Assembly (NCBI GenBank): GCA_030152405.1
Contig: JASLJL010000235.1
Span: 1 to 5,634 of the forward strand
Source of the DNA: Gordonia sp. (in: high G+C Gram-positive bacteria)
GTDB taxonomy: Bacteria > Actinomycetota > Actinomycetes > Mycobacteriales > Mycobacteriaceae
Reading direction: 5' to 3'
Length of the DNA: 5,634 nt
How positions within the stretch are numbered: the first letter of the stretch is position 1; every line of letters starts with the position of its first letter. The notes beneath the pieces were generated by a model, which had not been told where the DNA came from, searched no databases, and saw only the letters and a program-made list of their open reading frames with translations. Shown piece after piece: positions 4,554 to 5,634 of this stretch. The translations under genes were made by a program, and so were the position numbers.

Positions 4554-5634
4554 GTGACTTCTTCGAAGCCGCGCCGGAGCGGCGCCAAGCAGATGATCGT
4601 GCGAGGACTCCTCGCCGCGGTCATGCTCGTGGCGCTCGTGTTCGCCGTCGAGTACGCGCTCGGGCACGACAAGACGGCCCGCGGTGTCTCGATCGCCGAG
4701 TTCGACCTCGGCGACAAGACCGACGCACAGGCGAGAGCCACTCTCGAGCAGATCGCGGTGGTGTCCCACGGGCCGATCACCGTGCGCACCGACTCGGGAA
4801 CCGCGACCATCGACCCGGCCGAGCTCGGCGCGGAGTTCGACGTCGACGCGACGCTCGCCCGACTCAAAGAGCAGCCGTCCAACCCGTTCACGCGACTCGC
4901 CGCGATGTTCGGCGCCCACCGCGAGGTGGCGCCCGTCGTCCACATCGATCGGGCGGCGTTCGACAAGGCGCTCGACAGCCGCAAGCCGGTCCTCGAACAG
5001 GCCGCCGTCGAAGGCGGAGTGCACTTCAACGGGCTCACGCCGGTCGCCGACTATCCGGCCACCGGCATGCGGATCGACCGCGACGCGGCGATCACGACGG
5101 TCGGGGAGCATTGGCTCGAGGGCGGGCCGGTGGACCTCGAGATGGAGCCGTTCTCGCCGACGGTCGCACGCACCGCGGTCGACGCGACGGTTCGCGACGT
5201 CGCACCGGAGGTCACGGCGTCGCCGATCCGGTTGCGCGGACGCGGCCGCGACATCGTCGTCACGCCCCGTGAACTGGGCTCGCTCGTCACGTTCGTGCCC
5301 GACGGCAAAGGCGGGCTCGTTTCGCAGGTCAAGGAACACGACGCGCAGAAGCTGCTGTCCACGCGAACCGATCCCACGGAGGCGTCCGCCGTCGATGCGA
5401 CGTTCCGCCTGGTCGGGGGCAAACCGCAAGTGGTTCCCGCGGTGGAGGGCGCCAAGGTCGACTGGCGCACCACGTCGCGCGATCTCGCCGCGACGTCGAT
5501 CACCCGCGACCGTTCGCACGAGCTCGACTACACGGTGACCAAGCCGAAGCTGACCACCCGCGCGGCGAAGCGGCTGGGCGTCACCGAGGTGGTCTCCGAG
5601 TTCACCACCGGAGGCTTCACCGGACCGTCCGGCG
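4554..5634 (+). CDS. VanW/YoaR-family membrane-anchored cell-envelope protein, 3' end outside window
   Basis: The frame is open for 360 codons and runs off the window. GTG 4554 is the first usual start after the in-frame TAG at 4476; AGGA (4539-4542) lies 11 nt upstream, a rather long spacing. ATG 4593 is an alternative but would remove the basic N terminus. Residues 1-13 are rich in K and R, followed by one membrane segment at about 15-36 with no signal-peptidase-like end, so a type II anchor with the rest outside the cytosol is expected. GVSIAEFDLGDKT (44-56) resembles the opening motif of YoaR-type proteins. Two related segments, about 75-181 and 225-312, each contain T/D-P-x-E-L-G (D87PAELG; T237PRELG) and later a P-A-x-x-G-x-x-x-D element (P168 to D175; P295 to D303), matching putative peptidoglycan-binding repeats. 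VSEFTTGGFTGPSG (347-360) looks like the opening of the VanW domain. The family's biochemical function is unknown, and it does not by itself indicate vancomycin resistance. Confidence 0.9.
   Translation, partial: MTSSKPRRSGAKQMIVRGLLAAVMLVALVFAVEYALGHDKTARGVSIAEFDLGDKTDAQARATLEQIAVVSHGPITVRTDSGTATIDPAELGAEFDVDATLARLKEQPSNPFTRLAAMFGAHREVAPVVHIDRAAFDKALDSRKPVLEQAAVEGGVHFNGLTPVADYPATGMRIDRDAAITTVGEHWLEGGPVDLEMEPFSPTVARTAVDATVRDVAPEVTASPIRLRGRGRDIVVTPRELGSLVTFVPDGKGGLVSQVKEHDAQKLLSTRTDPTEASAVDATFRLVGGKPQVVPAVEGAKVDWRTTSRDLAATSITRDRSHELDYTVTKPKLTTRAAKRLGVTEVVSEFTTGGFTGPSG

Noticed and set aside
4571..4585. GCGCC/GGCGC inverted repeat at the start of the VanW gene
   Set aside because: A 5-bp all-G/C stem within coding sequence is expected by chance here.
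4464..5519. Minus-strand open frame (351 codons) antisense to the VanW gene
   Set aside because: Low-complexity Arg-rich translation caused by codon bias. The plus-strand frame has a membrane anchor and family motifs.
4554..5634. VanW as a sign of a vancomycin resistance cluster
   Set aside because: No vanR, vanS, vanH, vanA or vanX-like gene is in view. VanW-domain proteins are widespread outside resistance clusters.
1..5634. Mobile elements, CRISPR arrays, phage genes, toxin-antitoxin pairs, tRNA or rRNA genes
   Set aside because: No transposase, terminal repeats, spaced direct repeats, small gene pairs or RNA-gene signatures were seen on either strand.

Overview
The window looks like chromosomal DNA from a high-G+C actinobacterium of the order Mycobacteriales (Gordonia-, Rhodococcus- or Williamsia-like; the genus cannot be fixed from this piece). 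The evidence is strong G/C bias at third codon positions, GTG starts, and three lipid genes that match in order and architecture the Mycobacterium tuberculosis block Rv0241c-Rv0242c-Rv0243 (htdX-fabG4-fadA2). I see no mobile element, CRISPR array, tRNA or rRNA. Coding density is high and almost everything is conserved core metabolism.

Layout. Positions 1-561 (+) are the last 186 codons of ctaD, subunit I of the aa3-type cytochrome c oxidase. A long symmetric hairpin (566-604) separates it from the convergent lipid operon. That operon runs on the minus strand: fabG4 (2863-1502, two-domain 3-oxoacyl reductase), then htdX (1502-621, double-hotdog MaoC-type (R)-specific enoyl-thioester hydratase). 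The two share one base in a TGATG stop/start overlap. A 181-bp divergent intergenic region (2864-3044) carries a perfect 7+2+7 palindrome and a possible fabG4 promoter, and leads rightward into fadA2 (3045-4352, +), a thiolase. fadA2 ends in a textbook intrinsic terminator (4372-4409). The 144-bp gap that follows (4410-4553) is packed with signals: a GTAAC-N6-GTCAC direct repeat of the kind bound by the response regulator MtrA, a possible -10 hexamer inside an inverted repeat, and a 16-17 bp hairpin. It leads into a membrane-anchored VanW/YoaR-type cell-envelope protein (4554 to beyond the window end).

How the genes fit together. FadA2 (thiolase), FabG4 (NADH-type 3-oxoacyl reductase) and HtdX (hydratase) cover three of the four steps of a fatty-acyl cycle. 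Only the acyl-CoA dehydrogenase or enoyl reductase step is absent from the visible DNA; in M. tuberculosis fadE5 (Rv0244c) lies next to fadA2, whereas here a VanW-family gene occupies that side. The set could run as beta-oxidation or, in the condensing direction, as chain elongation; the sequence does not decide. ctaD and the VanW gene look like unrelated neighbours, each insulated by its own hairpin or terminator.

No novel system is evident. The observations most worth checking are regulatory: the MtrA-like box and overlapping hairpins before the VanW gene, and the palindrome at the fadA2 start.
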